Positions 25,543 to 32,723 of a stretch of 42,037 nucleotides of DNA are shown piece by piece. The stretch's first letter is position 1. Each line of letters starts with the position of its first letter. Made by a program: the position numbers and the translations under genes. The stretch is taken from contig NZ_CAADXO010000055.1 of NCBI RefSeq assembly GCF_900753045.1, positions 1 through 42,037 on the forward strand. The letters are read 5' to 3'. Under the pieces are notes generated by a model. It saw nothing but the letters and a program-made list of their open reading frames with translations. It was not told the origin of the DNA and made no database searches. Source of the stretch: an uncultured Phascolarctobacterium sp. (GTDB taxonomy: Bacteria > Bacillota > Negativicutes > Acidaminococcales > Acidaminococcaceae).

Positions 25543-25972
25543 GGTAATACCAATCACGCTAAAGCAAGCCAACAGTTTTGTAACCGCTAATCATCGGCAT
25601 CATAGTAAGGTTGCCGGGTGTAAATTTGCGCTAGGCTTATCCGACGGCGAATTGATTGGCGTTGCAATCTGCGGCAGACCAATAAGTCGCTTTTTGGACG
25701 ATGGTTTAACGCTAGAGGTTAACAGGCTTTGCACAGACGGCACGAAAAACGCCTGCTCAATGCTTTACGGAGCGTGCGTCAGAGTTGCGAAAGCAATGGG
25801 ATACAAGAAAGTCGTTACATATACGCTTGCATCTGAAAACGGTGCAAGCCTGAAGGCTAGCAATTTTATCGACGATGGCATTGCAGGTGGTGTGATGTGG
25901 ACAGGCAAGCGTAGCGGTAGGGATAACGGCGTTCCGCATGAAATGAAACGTCGATGGGTGTACCGTTTATAA
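25532..25972 (+). CDS. XF1762/GNAT-like family protein
   Basis: A 146-residue protein with ANHRHHSKVAGCKFALGL, GVAICGRPISRFLDDG, LEVNRLCTDG and NACSMLYGA. This pattern is that of the XF1762 family found in phages and plasmids, which has an acetyltransferase-like (GNAT) fold. The substrate is unknown. The ATG at 25532 overlaps the previous gene. Confidence 0.8.
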   Translation: MSCKVIPITLKQANSFVTANHRHHSKVAGCKFALGLSDGELIGVAICGRPISRFLDDGLTLEVNRLCTDGTKNACSMLYGACVRVAKAMGYKKVVTYTLASENGASLKASNFIDDGIAGGVMWTGKRSGRDNGVPHEMKRRWVYRL

Positions 25973-25980
25973 GAGAAAAC

Positions 25981-26028
25981 TGCAACATGTTGCAAAAATC
26001 TCTTGTAGCTGTTGCAAAAAACGCAACA
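25981..26028. promoter_or_regulatory. GTTGCA palindromes in the gene gap
   Basis: TGCAACATGTTGCA (25981-25994) is a perfect 14-bp palindrome. A second inverted repeat of the same half-site, TGTTGC/GCAACA, lies at 26010-26015 and 26023-26028. Shared half-sites suggest protein binding or small RNA hairpins. Confidence 0.45.
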
Positions 26029-26059
26029 ACTCCCTTGAAAAAGTTGAGGTGAAGAAAAA

Positions 26060-26278
26060 ATGAACAACAAACCTATATGTGGCGAATGGCATGGCAATGA
26101 CGTTGTGCCGAGCGAAAATAAACTCTGTATTTTTGAAATCAAAGTCGGAGAAGCGTCAAAGGGAGAAATACTAGTTGGCTACAGGCAATGCGACATAATC
26201 GCTAGGGAGAGCTGTGACTGCGAATTCGCATGCTTTGAAGATGCCATTATTCGCTGGTGCTATATTGATTTAAATTAA
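26060..26278 (+). CDS. Hypothetical phage protein
   Basis: A 72-residue cysteine-containing protein, mostly beta-type, with GAGGTGAAG before the ATG. No known family. Confidence 0.65.
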   Translation: MNNKPICGEWHGNDVVPSENKLCIFEIKVGEASKGEILVGYRQCDIIARESCDCEFACFEDAIIRWCYIDLN

Positions 26279-26280
26279 GC

Positions 26281-26409
26281 CCATGGGCGCGGCGGCTGGG
26301 TTGCCGAATGGCAGTAGGTTGCGGACTTGGCAACGGTAGGCCCATTATTGTTATGGACTGATGAAACAGGCCTGCGTAAAATCCGAGAATCCCCACGCCG
26401 CCGCTTTTT
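26281..26409 (+). ncRNA. GC-rich structured RNA candidate
   Basis: GCGGCGGC at 26289-26296 pairs perfectly with GCCGCCGC at 26397-26404. The stem extends inward by four pairs (26297-26300 with 26392-26395, one bulged C). Inside, TGGGTTGCC (26297-26305) could alternatively pair with GGCAA (26329-26333) and CCCA (26341-26344). TTTTTA follows the closing stem, so it ends like an intrinsic terminator. The segment is far more GC-rich than the flanking genes and has no coding frame. No known RNA class was recognised. Confidence 0.5.
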
Positions 26410-26427
26410 ATAAAGGAGTGAAGAAGA

Positions 26428-26634
26428 ATGAGTACAATTAAATTTAGACATATAGATGTAAGACAGCAGAAACGCATAAGCAATATTGTGTGCGCCGCTG
26501 AACATCTTGAAAAAGTTATTAAGCAGAATTGCCCTAAAGGCCGTAACCGGAAAATAGCTTTACAGAAGCTTGAAGAAGTTGCCATGTGGGCAAATAAAGC
26601 AATCGCTTTTGAGATTAAGGAGGTTCAAAAATGA
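26428..26634 (+). CDS. Acb2/Tad1-type cyclic-nucleotide sponge
   Basis: A 68-residue helical-hairpin protein. The segment from RISNIV through NCPKG to LQKLEEVAMWANKAIA matches the conserved core of phage Acb2/Tad1 proteins (usual pattern: CP-S-R-K-AL-KLEE-MWAN-AIA). Acb2 binds cyclic di- and trinucleotides and blocks CBASS defence; related Tad1 binds the Thoeris signal. The protein is shorter than most Acb2 proteins, lacking part of the N-terminus, but the hairpin is intact. It lies among small early genes, a normal site for anti-defence functions. Ligand specificity is not predictable. Confidence 0.75.
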   Translation: MSTIKFRHIDVRQQKRISNIVCAAEHLEKVIKQNCPKGRNRKIALQKLEEVAMWANKAIAFEIKEVQK

Positions 26635-26903
26635 TTAAGTTTATTTCTTACGACGGAGCTTGGCCGAACTTGTGCCGTGGAACCTTGGTTGTAGAAAAAG
26701 ACGGCAAGCAATATTCGATGTATGGAGCTTTAATATCCGGAGGAAGCGTAAGTTTTGACGCAGATTGGGAAGCGGAAGTCGAAGAAGGCGATTGGTTAAT
26801 AGCCCGCGCCGCTCTTGCGCCAGAGTTGCGAGACGACTGGCTCGAATTGGAAGCTTTGGTAAATGACGAAGTTCCGCACGGCTGCTGCGGTGGGTGTGTT
26901 TAA
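26631..26903 (+). CDS. Conserved hypothetical phage protein
   Basis: A 90-residue protein with YDGAWPNLCRGTLVVEKDGK, SGGSVSFDADWE and a C-terminal PHGCCGGCV. I recognise this pattern as a recurrent protein of Bacillota phages without known function. The terminal cysteine cluster could bind metal. It overlaps the Acb2-like gene by 4 nt. Confidence 0.75.
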   Translation: MIKFISYDGAWPNLCRGTLVVEKDGKQYSMYGALISGGSVSFDADWEAEVEEGDWLIARAALAPELRDDWLELEALVNDEVPHGCCGGCV

Positions 26904-26915
26904 GGAGGGCGGACA

Positions 26916-27221
26916 ATGAATGATGAAAAACTAATCGTGATGCTATTTGCCTTTCGGTATGCCGTACACAGGATAGGCACACAAAGCCTGTCTGCCATCC
27001 AAGGCGAACTGGTGACAAACCTTCACCGCTTTCCAGACTGGATGCTGGCGCAGATGGAACGTGACCTTGAATGGAACTTCGAGGTAATGGCCATGCGCAA
27101 GGAAGAACGTGGCACGGTCGGACTTGATGATGACTGCGAGTTCCAAAGACCTTTCTTGGACGCAGTTAAAGAACAACGCAGAAAATTGAAGGAGGATAAC
27201 AAATGCCAACAGCAGAGTTAA
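26916..27221 (+). CDS. Hypothetical phage protein
   Basis: A 101-residue helical protein preceded by AAGGAGG. It overlaps the thyX start by 19 nt. No known domain. Confidence 0.7.
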   Translation: MNDEKLIVMLFAFRYAVHRIGTQSLSAIQGELVTNLHRFPDWMLAQMERDLEWNFEVMAMRKEERGTVGLDDDCEFQRPFLDAVKEQRRKLKEDNKCQQQS

Positions 27222-27808
27222 TCTCAATCACACCAAACCATATGGAGCTTTTAAAGACTGCTTGCAGCCAGCCGTATGGCAAGGATGTTACCGAAAAGTC
27301 TATCGAGAAGATTATCGAGAGCGGGCATCTTAGTGTCTTGGAGCACTGTTATGCAAGCTTCTTAGTGAAATGCAGCGTAAGAGTGTTGGGACAGCTAACG
27401 CGCCATAGACACCTTAGCTTCACATGTAAGTCTGCTAGAGGTAGCAAATTTGATGCTATTGTAAATCCATACACTCTTGAAAGTGCATCTTTAGCTGACT
27501 TTATTGTAGGACGTACATATATTGCTTTAAATAATGATGAGGGCACAAAAGCGGAGCAAGCTGCCTACTTCCTGCCCCAAGGTGTTGAGACTTCCTTAGT
27601 AGTGACGGGTAACTTCCGTGCATGGTATGAGTACCTGCCGAAACGCCTGTGTCGACGTGCTATGCCGGAGCATAGAGAGCTTGCAGAACTTATCCATCAA
27701 GAGCTTGCAAAAGCAGCGCCGGAGATTTTCAATAGAAACTTTATGGGATGCTCCGATTGCAAAGAACAATCCTGTACATTCGGACATAAGAAAGGGGACA
27801 AGAAATAA
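27203..27808 (+). CDS. thyX: Flavin-dependent thymidylate synthase
   Basis: Makes dTMP from dUMP with methylenetetrahydrofolate, FAD and NADPH. The ThyX signature RHR-x7-S is complete (RHRHLSFTCKS, 67-77) and an arginine-rich RRAMPEHRELAE segment follows. The protein is 201 residues, near the usual length. The C-terminus adds a CSDC/C cluster (GCSDCKEQSCTFGH). It precedes a dUTPase gene that supplies its substrate dUMP. Confidence 0.93.
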   Translation: MPTAELISITPNHMELLKTACSQPYGKDVTEKSIEKIIESGHLSVLEHCYASFLVKCSVRVLGQLTRHRHLSFTCKSARGSKFDAIVNPYTLESASLADFIVGRTYIALNNDEGTKAEQAAYFLPQGVETSLVVTGNFRAWYEYLPKRLCRRAMPEHRELAELIHQELAKAAPEIFNRNFMGCSDCKEQSCTFGHKKGDKK

Positions 27809-28488
27809 TGACAGCAATGAGTGAAGAAGATATGAAGATTATAGGGAAGAATATTTCCTTGGCCAGACGCAGACGCGGCGTATCTCAGATTGATTTAGCG
27901 AAACAGGCTGCGGTTAGCCAAGTGCATCTTAGCTGTGTAGAGAATGGAAAAACGGGAGTTGCGTTAAATATAGTGATGCGCCTTGCCGAATCATTGGGAT
28001 GCTCTCTTGATGAGCTTGTGTACGGCCAAAGAAACGGCCGGAAGGAATCAATCAGATTTGAACCAGTCGAGGGTGCGCCATTTGGCACAAAGCTTCCGAT
28101 GCGTGGCACAAAGTCTGCTGCGGGATATGATTTCTATGCTCCGTATGACATTGTTGTTCCTCCGCACGGACTCAGCAAGCTCGTGCATTTCAACATCAAG
28201 GCTATTATGCCGCAGGATATGTTCCTGTTCTTGAGAATCAGAAGCGGGCTGGCTGTTAAGCATGGTCTCATGGTTCACTGCTCTGGTATCATCGACGCGG
28301 ATTACGCTAACAATCCCGACAACGACGGCAACATTGGCGCTATGTTTATCAACAGCTCTGACGAAGAATACATCATCAAAAAAGGTGAGCGTTGTATGCA
28401 AGGAATTTTTCTGTGTTACAACACAACCAACAACGACAACGCCAGCGGCGCTCGTGGCGGTGGCTACGGCAGCAGCGGTAAATTTTAG
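27808..28488 (+). CDS. HTH-dUTPase fusion protein
   Basis: A 226-residue protein with two domains. Residues 10-68 are an XRE helix-turn-helix (RRGVSQIDLAKQAAVSQVHL). Residues about 78-226 are a trimeric dUTPase: motif I SAAGYDFYAP, motif II RSGLAVKHG, motif III GIIDADY, motif IV GERCMQGIF and motif V RGGGYGSSGKF. The enzyme part hydrolyses dUTP to dUMP for ThyX upstream. The fused HTH suggests coupling of nucleotide state to gene control, since phage dUTPases are known to relieve repression in other systems. That link is inferred. Confidence 0.9.
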   Translation: MTAMSEEDMKIIGKNISLARRRRGVSQIDLAKQAAVSQVHLSCVENGKTGVALNIVMRLAESLGCSLDELVYGQRNGRKESIRFEPVEGAPFGTKLPMRGTKSAAGYDFYAPYDIVVPPHGLSKLVHFNIKAIMPQDMFLFLRIRSGLAVKHGLMVHCSGIIDADYANNPDNDGNIGAMFINSSDEEYIIKKGERCMQGIFLCYNTTNNDNASGARGGGYGSSGKF

Positions 28489-28500
28489 GAGGTATGCGCA

Positions 28501-29037
28501 GTGAATTTTAAGGAGCCAATGAACTGCGGGAAGAAAATCCTGCGGTTCAAGGTTATGGGAGAGCCAGTAGGCCAAGGCAGACCTAGATTTACTACAATCA
28601 GTGGTCACGTCAGAGCCTACGAACCCAAAGGAAGCACCGAGGAAAAAGCGGCTATCAGACTAATGGCACAGCAAGCCATGACCGAACAGGGTTGGAGCTT
28701 GCCTAGCCCCGAAATGCCGCTCAAGGTCGAGATTAAGTCGTGCAGAAAGGTTCCGTCTGGCAGACAAAAATGGTTTGCCGAGGCCGGGCTGATAGAGGCC
28801 GTCATGCCTTTGGGTAAACCGGACGGTGATAACATCGTCAAGTTATATCTTGATGCCATGAATGGTGTGGTTTATCCAGACGACAAACAGGTCTATGACG
28901 TTCACATCATCAAGATGTATGCTGATGCACCCTACACAGAAGTGGTTGTGACAGGGTATTATCAAAACATGGGCGAGGTTAAAGCCGTCGCCAATGCTAG
29001 TCTGAAACGTAAAAGGGAGGCAAAGAAACATGAGTAA
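28501..29037 (+). CDS. rusA: RusA-type Holliday junction resolvase
   Basis: Endonuclease for four-way junctions in phage recombination and replication, 178 residues with a GTG start 8 nt after AGGAGG. GEPVGQGRPRF is the N-terminal signature. KPDGDN and YPDDKQV carry the acidic catalytic residues. A second RusA-like gene without these residues lies at 30713. Confidence 0.9.
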   Translation: MNFKEPMNCGKKILRFKVMGEPVGQGRPRFTTISGHVRAYEPKGSTEEKAAIRLMAQQAMTEQGWSLPSPEMPLKVEIKSCRKVPSGRQKWFAEAGLIEAVMPLGKPDGDNIVKLYLDAMNGVVYPDDKQVYDVHIIKMYADAPYTEVVVTGYYQNMGEVKAVANASLKRKREAKKHE

Positions 29038-29473
29038 AGAACCGACTGTAGATAGAGATGCACGTACGGCCGAGGCCAATACAGAATATGTGGCGTTTGT
29101 AAGTAAGACTTTCGACGAACTTAAAGAGCTGTTTATTGCAAAGAACTCCCAGTATGGCTCGGGTGAGCCGCTGGAGAATTTAAAGCTAGGGGCTATTCTC
29201 GATGAAGCTGGTTACAATAACAGCGGTCCGTTTCCTAAATCCTGCTCCGAAGCAAGCCCCCATGAGTGGTTATGGTGGGAGCGGATGTGGAAAGAAGCAT
29301 CCAACTACGAGCGCAAACACATTGTCCATGTCGCTATGCACGGCACATGCGGTGACAAAGTAGACGAATCGCTCAAAGACATTGCTGTATATAGCGTTAT
29401 CAAACTTTACATTTACAAGAAACTGCATGAAGCGCTTGACAAAGAAAAAGAAGAAATGGAGGCAGGATGTTAA
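29030..29473 (+). CDS. Nmad1/DUF1599-like protein
   Basis: A 147-residue helical protein with FIAKNSQYGSG, LENLKLGA and VDESLKDIAVYSVIKL. These fit the nucleotide modification associated domain 1, an all-alpha MazG-like family found in phages. Members are thought to act in nucleotide metabolism, sometimes for DNA base modification. No partner modification gene is visible, so the role is open. Confidence 0.65.
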   Translation: MSKEPTVDRDARTAEANTEYVAFVSKTFDELKELFIAKNSQYGSGEPLENLKLGAILDEAGYNNSGPFPKSCSEASPHEWLWWERMWKEASNYERKHIVHVAMHGTCGDKVDESLKDIAVYSVIKLYIYKKLHEALDKEKEEMEAGC

Positions 29474-29613
29474 TGGATTGGGAATTAGTAATGGCTTTTG
29501 CTATGGGCGCTGGCCTTGGAAGTTGCTTGACGTTTGGCATTTTCTATGTCGTGATTGACATGTTCTTTATCATAGAGGATGCCGACGAAGATGCCGAGGG
29601 AAACAAGAATTGA
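29473..29613 (+). CDS. Small membrane protein
   Basis: A 46-residue protein with a hydrophobic segment (about 5-34, ending YVVIDMFFII) and an acidic tail (EDADEDAEG). The ATG shares one base with the previous stop and follows GGAGG by 10 nt. Function unknown. Confidence 0.6.
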   Translation: MDWELVMAFAMGAGLGSCLTFGIFYVVIDMFFIIEDADEDAEGNKN

Positions 29614-29659
29614 TTTAAAATAAAAGAAAGAAGGGATAGATTTGAACAAGGAGAAATAC

Positions 29660-30202
29660 ATGAGCAAAGAGGAATACCTTAGCTGGCTGAAAATAGGAAT
29701 CCTCGCTGGCGAAGCTGACAAAGCCGCCGAAACCACAAAAGACAAGGCGTGGCACCGAAAGCTCAGATGCGTTGCGACGTATTGCCAAAACATCATTGAG
29801 GAAAGAATTGCATATCTTGACCAGAAGCAACTGGCAAGCCTCAAACGCCGCAGAAAGCAAAGCGATTTAAAGCTCTGCACCAGCGTACCAGTCAGAGCTA
29901 GAGACGGAGAACCTAACATTACCGTTGAGACCGAGGACTTGTATGACCTCTTAGACCTTGCACTTAAAGCCTGTATGTGCTGCGAGCAAGGCAAGTATGT
30001 CAAGGACTGCAAGTGGCGCAAGGTGTTTCACCGCATTGAAGTTGAGCCTATCCGCACAGCTCCTAAAGAAGGAGAGTGCGAGTTCCGCTTGGACAACGAA
30101 CTGTACTTCTTAACTCCGCAAGAATACCGCATCGAAATGGCCAAGACTGCCAAGGAGAATGGCGCTGACGAGAAGGATGTACACATAACTACTGCTTTAT
30201 AA
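29660..30202 (+). CDS. DUF5651-like phage protein
   Basis: A 180-residue protein with MSKEEYLSWL, TTKDKAWHRKLRCVATY, LCTSVPV and CCEQGKYVKDCKWRKVFHR. It resembles a recurrent prophage family (DUF5651). Four cysteines around CMCCEQGKYVKDC may bind metal. The ATG at 29660 has AAGGAG 6 nt upstream and is preferred to TTG 29642. Function unknown. Confidence 0.65.
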   Translation: MSKEEYLSWLKIGILAGEADKAAETTKDKAWHRKLRCVATYCQNIIEERIAYLDQKQLASLKRRRKQSDLKLCTSVPVRARDGEPNITVETEDLYDLLDLALKACMCCEQGKYVKDCKWRKVFHRIEVEPIRTAPKEGECEFRLDNELYFLTPQEYRIEMAKTAKENGADEKDVHITTAL

Positions 30203-30216
30203 TTTTTCATAACTGC

Positions 30217-30275
30217 TGAGGCGGGTGCGTGTCGCTTGCCTCAACACACTCGCATATTTATCGGGGGATATATGC
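30217..30275 (+). promoter_or_regulatory. Two-hairpin leader of ssb
   Basis: TGAGGC/GCCTCA (30217-30222 with 30238-30243) and GCATAT/ATATGC (30252-30257 with 30270-30275) lie in the 102 bp before ssb. They could regulate translation or stability of the ssb message. No terminator T-run follows. Confidence 0.35.
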
Positions 30276-30304
30276 ACTCGATATAACGAAAGGAGAATAT
30301 AAAC

Positions 30305-30697
30305 ATGAATCATTTTGTTGGCTTAGGTCGTTTAACTAGAGAACCGGAGGTAAGTTACACTCAGAACGGTAAGGTGTACTGCAAGTTCACTGTTGCTATC
30401 GACAGACCGTTCCGCAAAGACCAGCCGAAAGAAGCTGACTTTATTAACTGCACTGCCTTCGGCAAGACTGGCGAGGCTATCGGCAACTACTTCCATAAGG
30501 GTAGCCGCATCCTTGTCAATGGCAGTCTGCAAATCAGCAGCTACACAGGCAAGGACGGCAACAAGAAGCAAAGCGCTGCCATCATGGTCAACGGCTTTGA
30601 CTTCATTGACAGCAAGAACAGCGCTCCCAATAATAACGGCGGCGGCTTCGCAAACATGGGAGCACAGCAGGAGCTGGACGACAACTTCAACTTCTAA
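30305..30697 (+). CDS. ssb: Single-stranded DNA-binding protein
   Basis: OB-fold SSB of 130 residues. NHFVGLGRLTREPEVSYT, KFTVAIDRPFR and FINCTAFGKTGE match the family core. A Gly/Asn linker and an acidic tail (ELDDNFNF) follow; the tail resembles the DDDIPF-type interaction peptide. It protects replicating phage DNA and works with RecT. Confidence 0.94.
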   Translation: MNHFVGLGRLTREPEVSYTQNGKVYCKFTVAIDRPFRKDQPKEADFINCTAFGKTGEAIGNYFHKGSRILVNGSLQISSYTGKDGNKKQSAAIMVNGFDFIDSKNSAPNNNGGGFANMGAQQELDDNFNF

Positions 30698-30712
30698 GCG
30701 AGGTGATTTGGC

Positions 30713-31201
30713 ATGGGCTTAAAGCGAATCTGTAGTGAGCAGACATTGGAGTTCGTGATACCGGGCAGACCAATCTGTCGTGGGTATCGCAAGTGGAAGA
30801 ACGGAGAGGAAAGCGTCAAGAATAACGTAGACGCCTACACATCAGTGGTAGCAATGATAGCAAAGACTGCTCTTGCTTCTCAAAACTGGGAGTACAGTGA
30901 TGCTGACCCTGTTTACATTGTTATTACAATCAATTTAGCCTCTCCCATTGGCAACGCAAGCAAGGCTACACGAGAGCTTATGTGGAAGGGAAAGATACTC
31001 CCTACAAGATACCCGACGGCAGATAGAATCCTAAAGATTATCATGTATGCTTTGGAAGGAATTGCGTACAAAGGATGCAAGCAAGTAGTGGGCGTTTCTG
31101 TAGTTAAACGCTATGGCAAGAAAGATGCCGAGAGCGTGGAAGTATTGATTGGTAAACCAAAGAATTGGAGTGAGCTAAACAATGACCTTAGAAACTCCTA
31201 G
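30713..31201 (+). CDS. Degenerate RusA-like protein
   Basis: A 162-residue protein with the RusA layout: FVIPGRPICRGYRKW at the start and YPTADRILKIIMYALEGIAY then KGCKQVVGV later. Compared with the intact resolvase pattern (KPD-x-DN and DDKQV), the first aspartate of the PD pair and both aspartates before KQV are replaced (PTAD, GCKQV). It is therefore probably inactive as a nuclease and may act as a DNA-binding or regulatory relative. Assignment rests on pattern alignment by eye. Confidence 0.65.
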   Translation: MGLKRICSEQTLEFVIPGRPICRGYRKWKNGEESVKNNVDAYTSVVAMIAKTALASQNWEYSDADPVYIVITINLASPIGNASKATRELMWKGKILPTRYPTADRILKIIMYALEGIAYKGCKQVVGVSVVKRYGKKDAESVEVLIGKPKNWSELNNDLRNS

Positions 31202-31709
31202 CGTTAATGAGCGACGCAAACGTAATTGGAGAGCAGGAAGGCACCCTCAAAAAGGGTTCGCTTTGGTTGAAAAAATGTTTTACTACTATCATAGAATCAA
31301 GAGGGCCGTTGAAACAACAAGGGCAGAACAAGGCTATTATCAAAGCGGCGGTAGAACAGGCGGTGGCAGTAGTAATCACGCCTTCATATCAGACCCGACT
31401 GCTACAATAGCAATGAAACGTTATCAACCGCTAGGGAAGGTTATCATCAATGCTGACAGGCTCAACGAAGAAGTGATAACCAACCCCGAAAAATGGCTAA
31501 CCATAGTTGAGCAAACCTTTATGTACTTTGATGACGAAGAATTAGTAAGCGAAATTCTTTGCCGTAGGTTTTTTAAAAACGAACCTATGGCAACAAGCTG
31601 CATAGAGCTTGGCTTGACTTACGGAAAATACTATAAGCTCCGTGATGTAGGTATCGACTACGCCTTGAAGTGTGCAATACAATTAGGGGTAATAAAAGTA
31701 TTTGAATAA
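31182..31709 (+). CDS. RinA/ArpU-like late regulator
   Basis: A 175-residue protein, last of the early operon. The basic N-terminus and the C-terminal GLTYGKYYKLRDVGIDYALKCA helix pair followed by LGVIKVF resemble phage packaging/late transcription activators of the ArpU/RinA type. Such proteins switch on terminase and structural genes, consistent with the terminase gene downstream. It overlaps the RusA-like gene by 20 nt. Confidence 0.6.
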   Translation: MTLETPSVNERRKRNWRAGRHPQKGFALVEKMFYYYHRIKRAVETTRAEQGYYQSGGRTGGGSSNHAFISDPTATIAMKRYQPLGKVIINADRLNEEVITNPEKWLTIVEQTFMYFDDEELVSEILCRRFFKNEPMATSCIELGLTYGKYYKLRDVGIDYALKCAIQLGVIKVFE

Positions 31710-31710
31710 T

Positions 31711-31737
31711 AAAAAAAGCTGGCGCGTTTGCACCAGC
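31711..31737 (-). terminator. Minus-strand terminator at the convergent end
   Basis: On the minus strand GCTGGTGC-AAAC-GCGCCAGC (31737-31718) forms an 8-bp stem with one U-G pair and is followed by seven T. It ends leftward transcription before it enters the early operon. Confidence 0.75.
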
Positions 31738-31754
31738 CGTGATATAATAATTTT

Positions 31755-31815
31755 GGTAAACGTCATTACATTTTCCAACTAACATTCCACCTTAATATGT
31801 TAGGTTTCGTTTACC
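31755..31815 (-). repeat. Vestigial start-box cassette
   Basis: GGTAAACG/CGTTTACC (31755-31762 with 31808-31815) and CTAACA/TGTTAG (31779-31784 with 31798-31803) form nested arms. The loop holds an AAGGTGGAA start box (31793-31785). A TTG 8 nt later opens only a short frame. It looks like a decayed unit at the end of the minus-strand block. Confidence 0.5.
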
Positions 31816-31826
31816 ACCTTTTCAGC

Positions 31827-31858
31827 AAAAAAGCCACGGTGAAAACCGTGGCTTTTTT
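31827..31858. terminator. Bidirectional terminator
   Basis: A perfect 13-bp stem (31827-31839 with 31846-31858) with A6 and T6 flanks separates the plus-strand early operon from the minus-strand block. Confidence 0.9.
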
Positions 31859-31862
31859 GTTT

Positions 31863-32246
31863 TTATTTAATTTCTTTTCGAGGATTCTCGCACTCCCATT
31901 TCTGCACAGCATCTTTGAAAGCAATGACACTGATAGTTCTAGCTACACTTTCGGCTACTCTGAAACCTTTACCGCGTCCGCCATACAGGTTGATGACTTT
32001 GCACAGTGCCTCAGCAAGAGGGTTCGCAGTTGCTTTAATGATTGCGTCAGTCTGCTGTTCTCTCTTGGCTTCGAGCATCTTGGCTTTAGCTCTTTCGTTT
32101 CCGCGTAATTCGGCAACAAATTTCTTTACTGCGATACGCTCGGTGTCAGTCAGCTTGAACGAAGTAACTCGCGCTCCCTCGGGAAGCTCTCTTTTGCGTC
32201 CTGCACCCTCTTTGAATCCGTTTTGCTTTCTAATATTTTGCTCCAT
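31863..32246 (-). CDS. Small basic protein A, possible DNA binder
   Basis: A 127-residue basic protein. The ATG at 32246 follows AGGAGG; the longer upstream frame lacks a ribosome site. The N-terminus GAGRKRELPEGARVTSFKLT, then TERIAVKKFV, closely matches that of protein B at 37405-37635. The pattern resembles plasmid and phage proteins with a short basic arm and a ribbon-helix-helix-like segment. It has its own promoter region with a palindrome and its own terminator, unlike the rest of the block, so it may be an autoregulated regulator. Confidence 0.72.
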   Translation of the reverse strand: MEQNIRKQNGFKEGAGRKRELPEGARVTSFKLTDTERIAVKKFVAELRGNERAKAKMLEAKREQQTDAIIKATANPLAEALCKVINLYGGRGKGFRVAESVARTISVIAFKDAVQKWECENPRKEIK

Positions 32247-32269
32247 GATATACGCCTCCTTGCAATTTA

Positions 32270-32306
32270 ATTGTAATATACAATGGAGTTTTCCTAAGAT
32301 TATAAT
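32270..32306 (-). promoter_or_regulatory. Promoter/operator of protein A
   Basis: ATTGTA-ATA-TACAAT (32270-32284) is a perfect inverted repeat and overlaps a further ATTGTAA/TTGCAAT pair nearer the gene. A TATAAT on the minus strand lies just upstream (about 32301-32306). The terminator at 32373-32406 isolates this unit from the genes before it. Confidence 0.5.
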
Positions 32307-32372
32307 ACCACAAGTTGACAGAGAAAACAATTACTTAATTGTGAAAAATAAATAAAATAATACTTCGGAAAC

Positions 32373-32406
32373 TAAAAAAGCCCCTAGCCAATATGGCTAG
32401 GGGCTT
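32373..32406 (-). terminator. Terminator of the minus-strand block
   Basis: A perfect 13-bp stem (32378-32390 with 32394-32406) with an ATA loop. On the minus strand it is followed by six T, so it stops leftward transcription from the cassette genes. Confidence 0.88.
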
Positions 32407-32435
32407 GCGTATCAAAAGTAAACATTATTACCGCT

Positions 32436-32723
32436 TTAAGAATAACGCCTTTCTCGCTCGATGATTTTCAGCAAGAGTAATTTTACAAAGCTTCTATCTT
32501 CAAGTCGGTCGGTAATTTCTTCCAGCTCTAGCAGAATCACTTCTATGCGTTGTTGGTATTCTTCAATGCGAATATCGTAAGCCTGTACAAGCTGTTCAAA
32601 CAGGGCTTGATTACCTTCGGCTAGTTTATTCATTCTTTCAAGCCTGTCATCGTAATCTTTTAATATTTCTTTTGCCACAGTTTGAACTGCAGCCTTAACT
32701 TCCTGCTCTAATTGCTTCTCCAT
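32436..32723 (-). CDS. Coiled-coil hypothetical protein
   Basis: A 95-residue, highly charged, helical protein likely to form a coiled coil through most of its length. The start at 32723 lies 9 nt after GGAAGG; ATG 32732 touches that site. It overlaps the preceding gene by 29 nt. Function unknown. Confidence 0.7.
   Translation of the reverse strand: MEKQLEQEVKAAVQTVAKEILKDYDDRLERMNKLAEGNQALFEQLVQAYDIRIEEYQQRIEVILLELEEITDRLEDRSFVKLLLLKIIERERRYS

Noticed and set aside
26350..26395. Hammerhead ribozyme core (CTGATGA near 26358)
   Set aside because: The required GAAA after stem II is AAAA here, so the essential G12 is missing, and the flanking pairing does not fit the fold.
31585..31785. 66-codon minus-strand frame after the start box at 31785-31793
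   Set aside because: The first codon touches the box and the frame runs through a terminator into the sense of the late regulator; treated as a decayed cassette.
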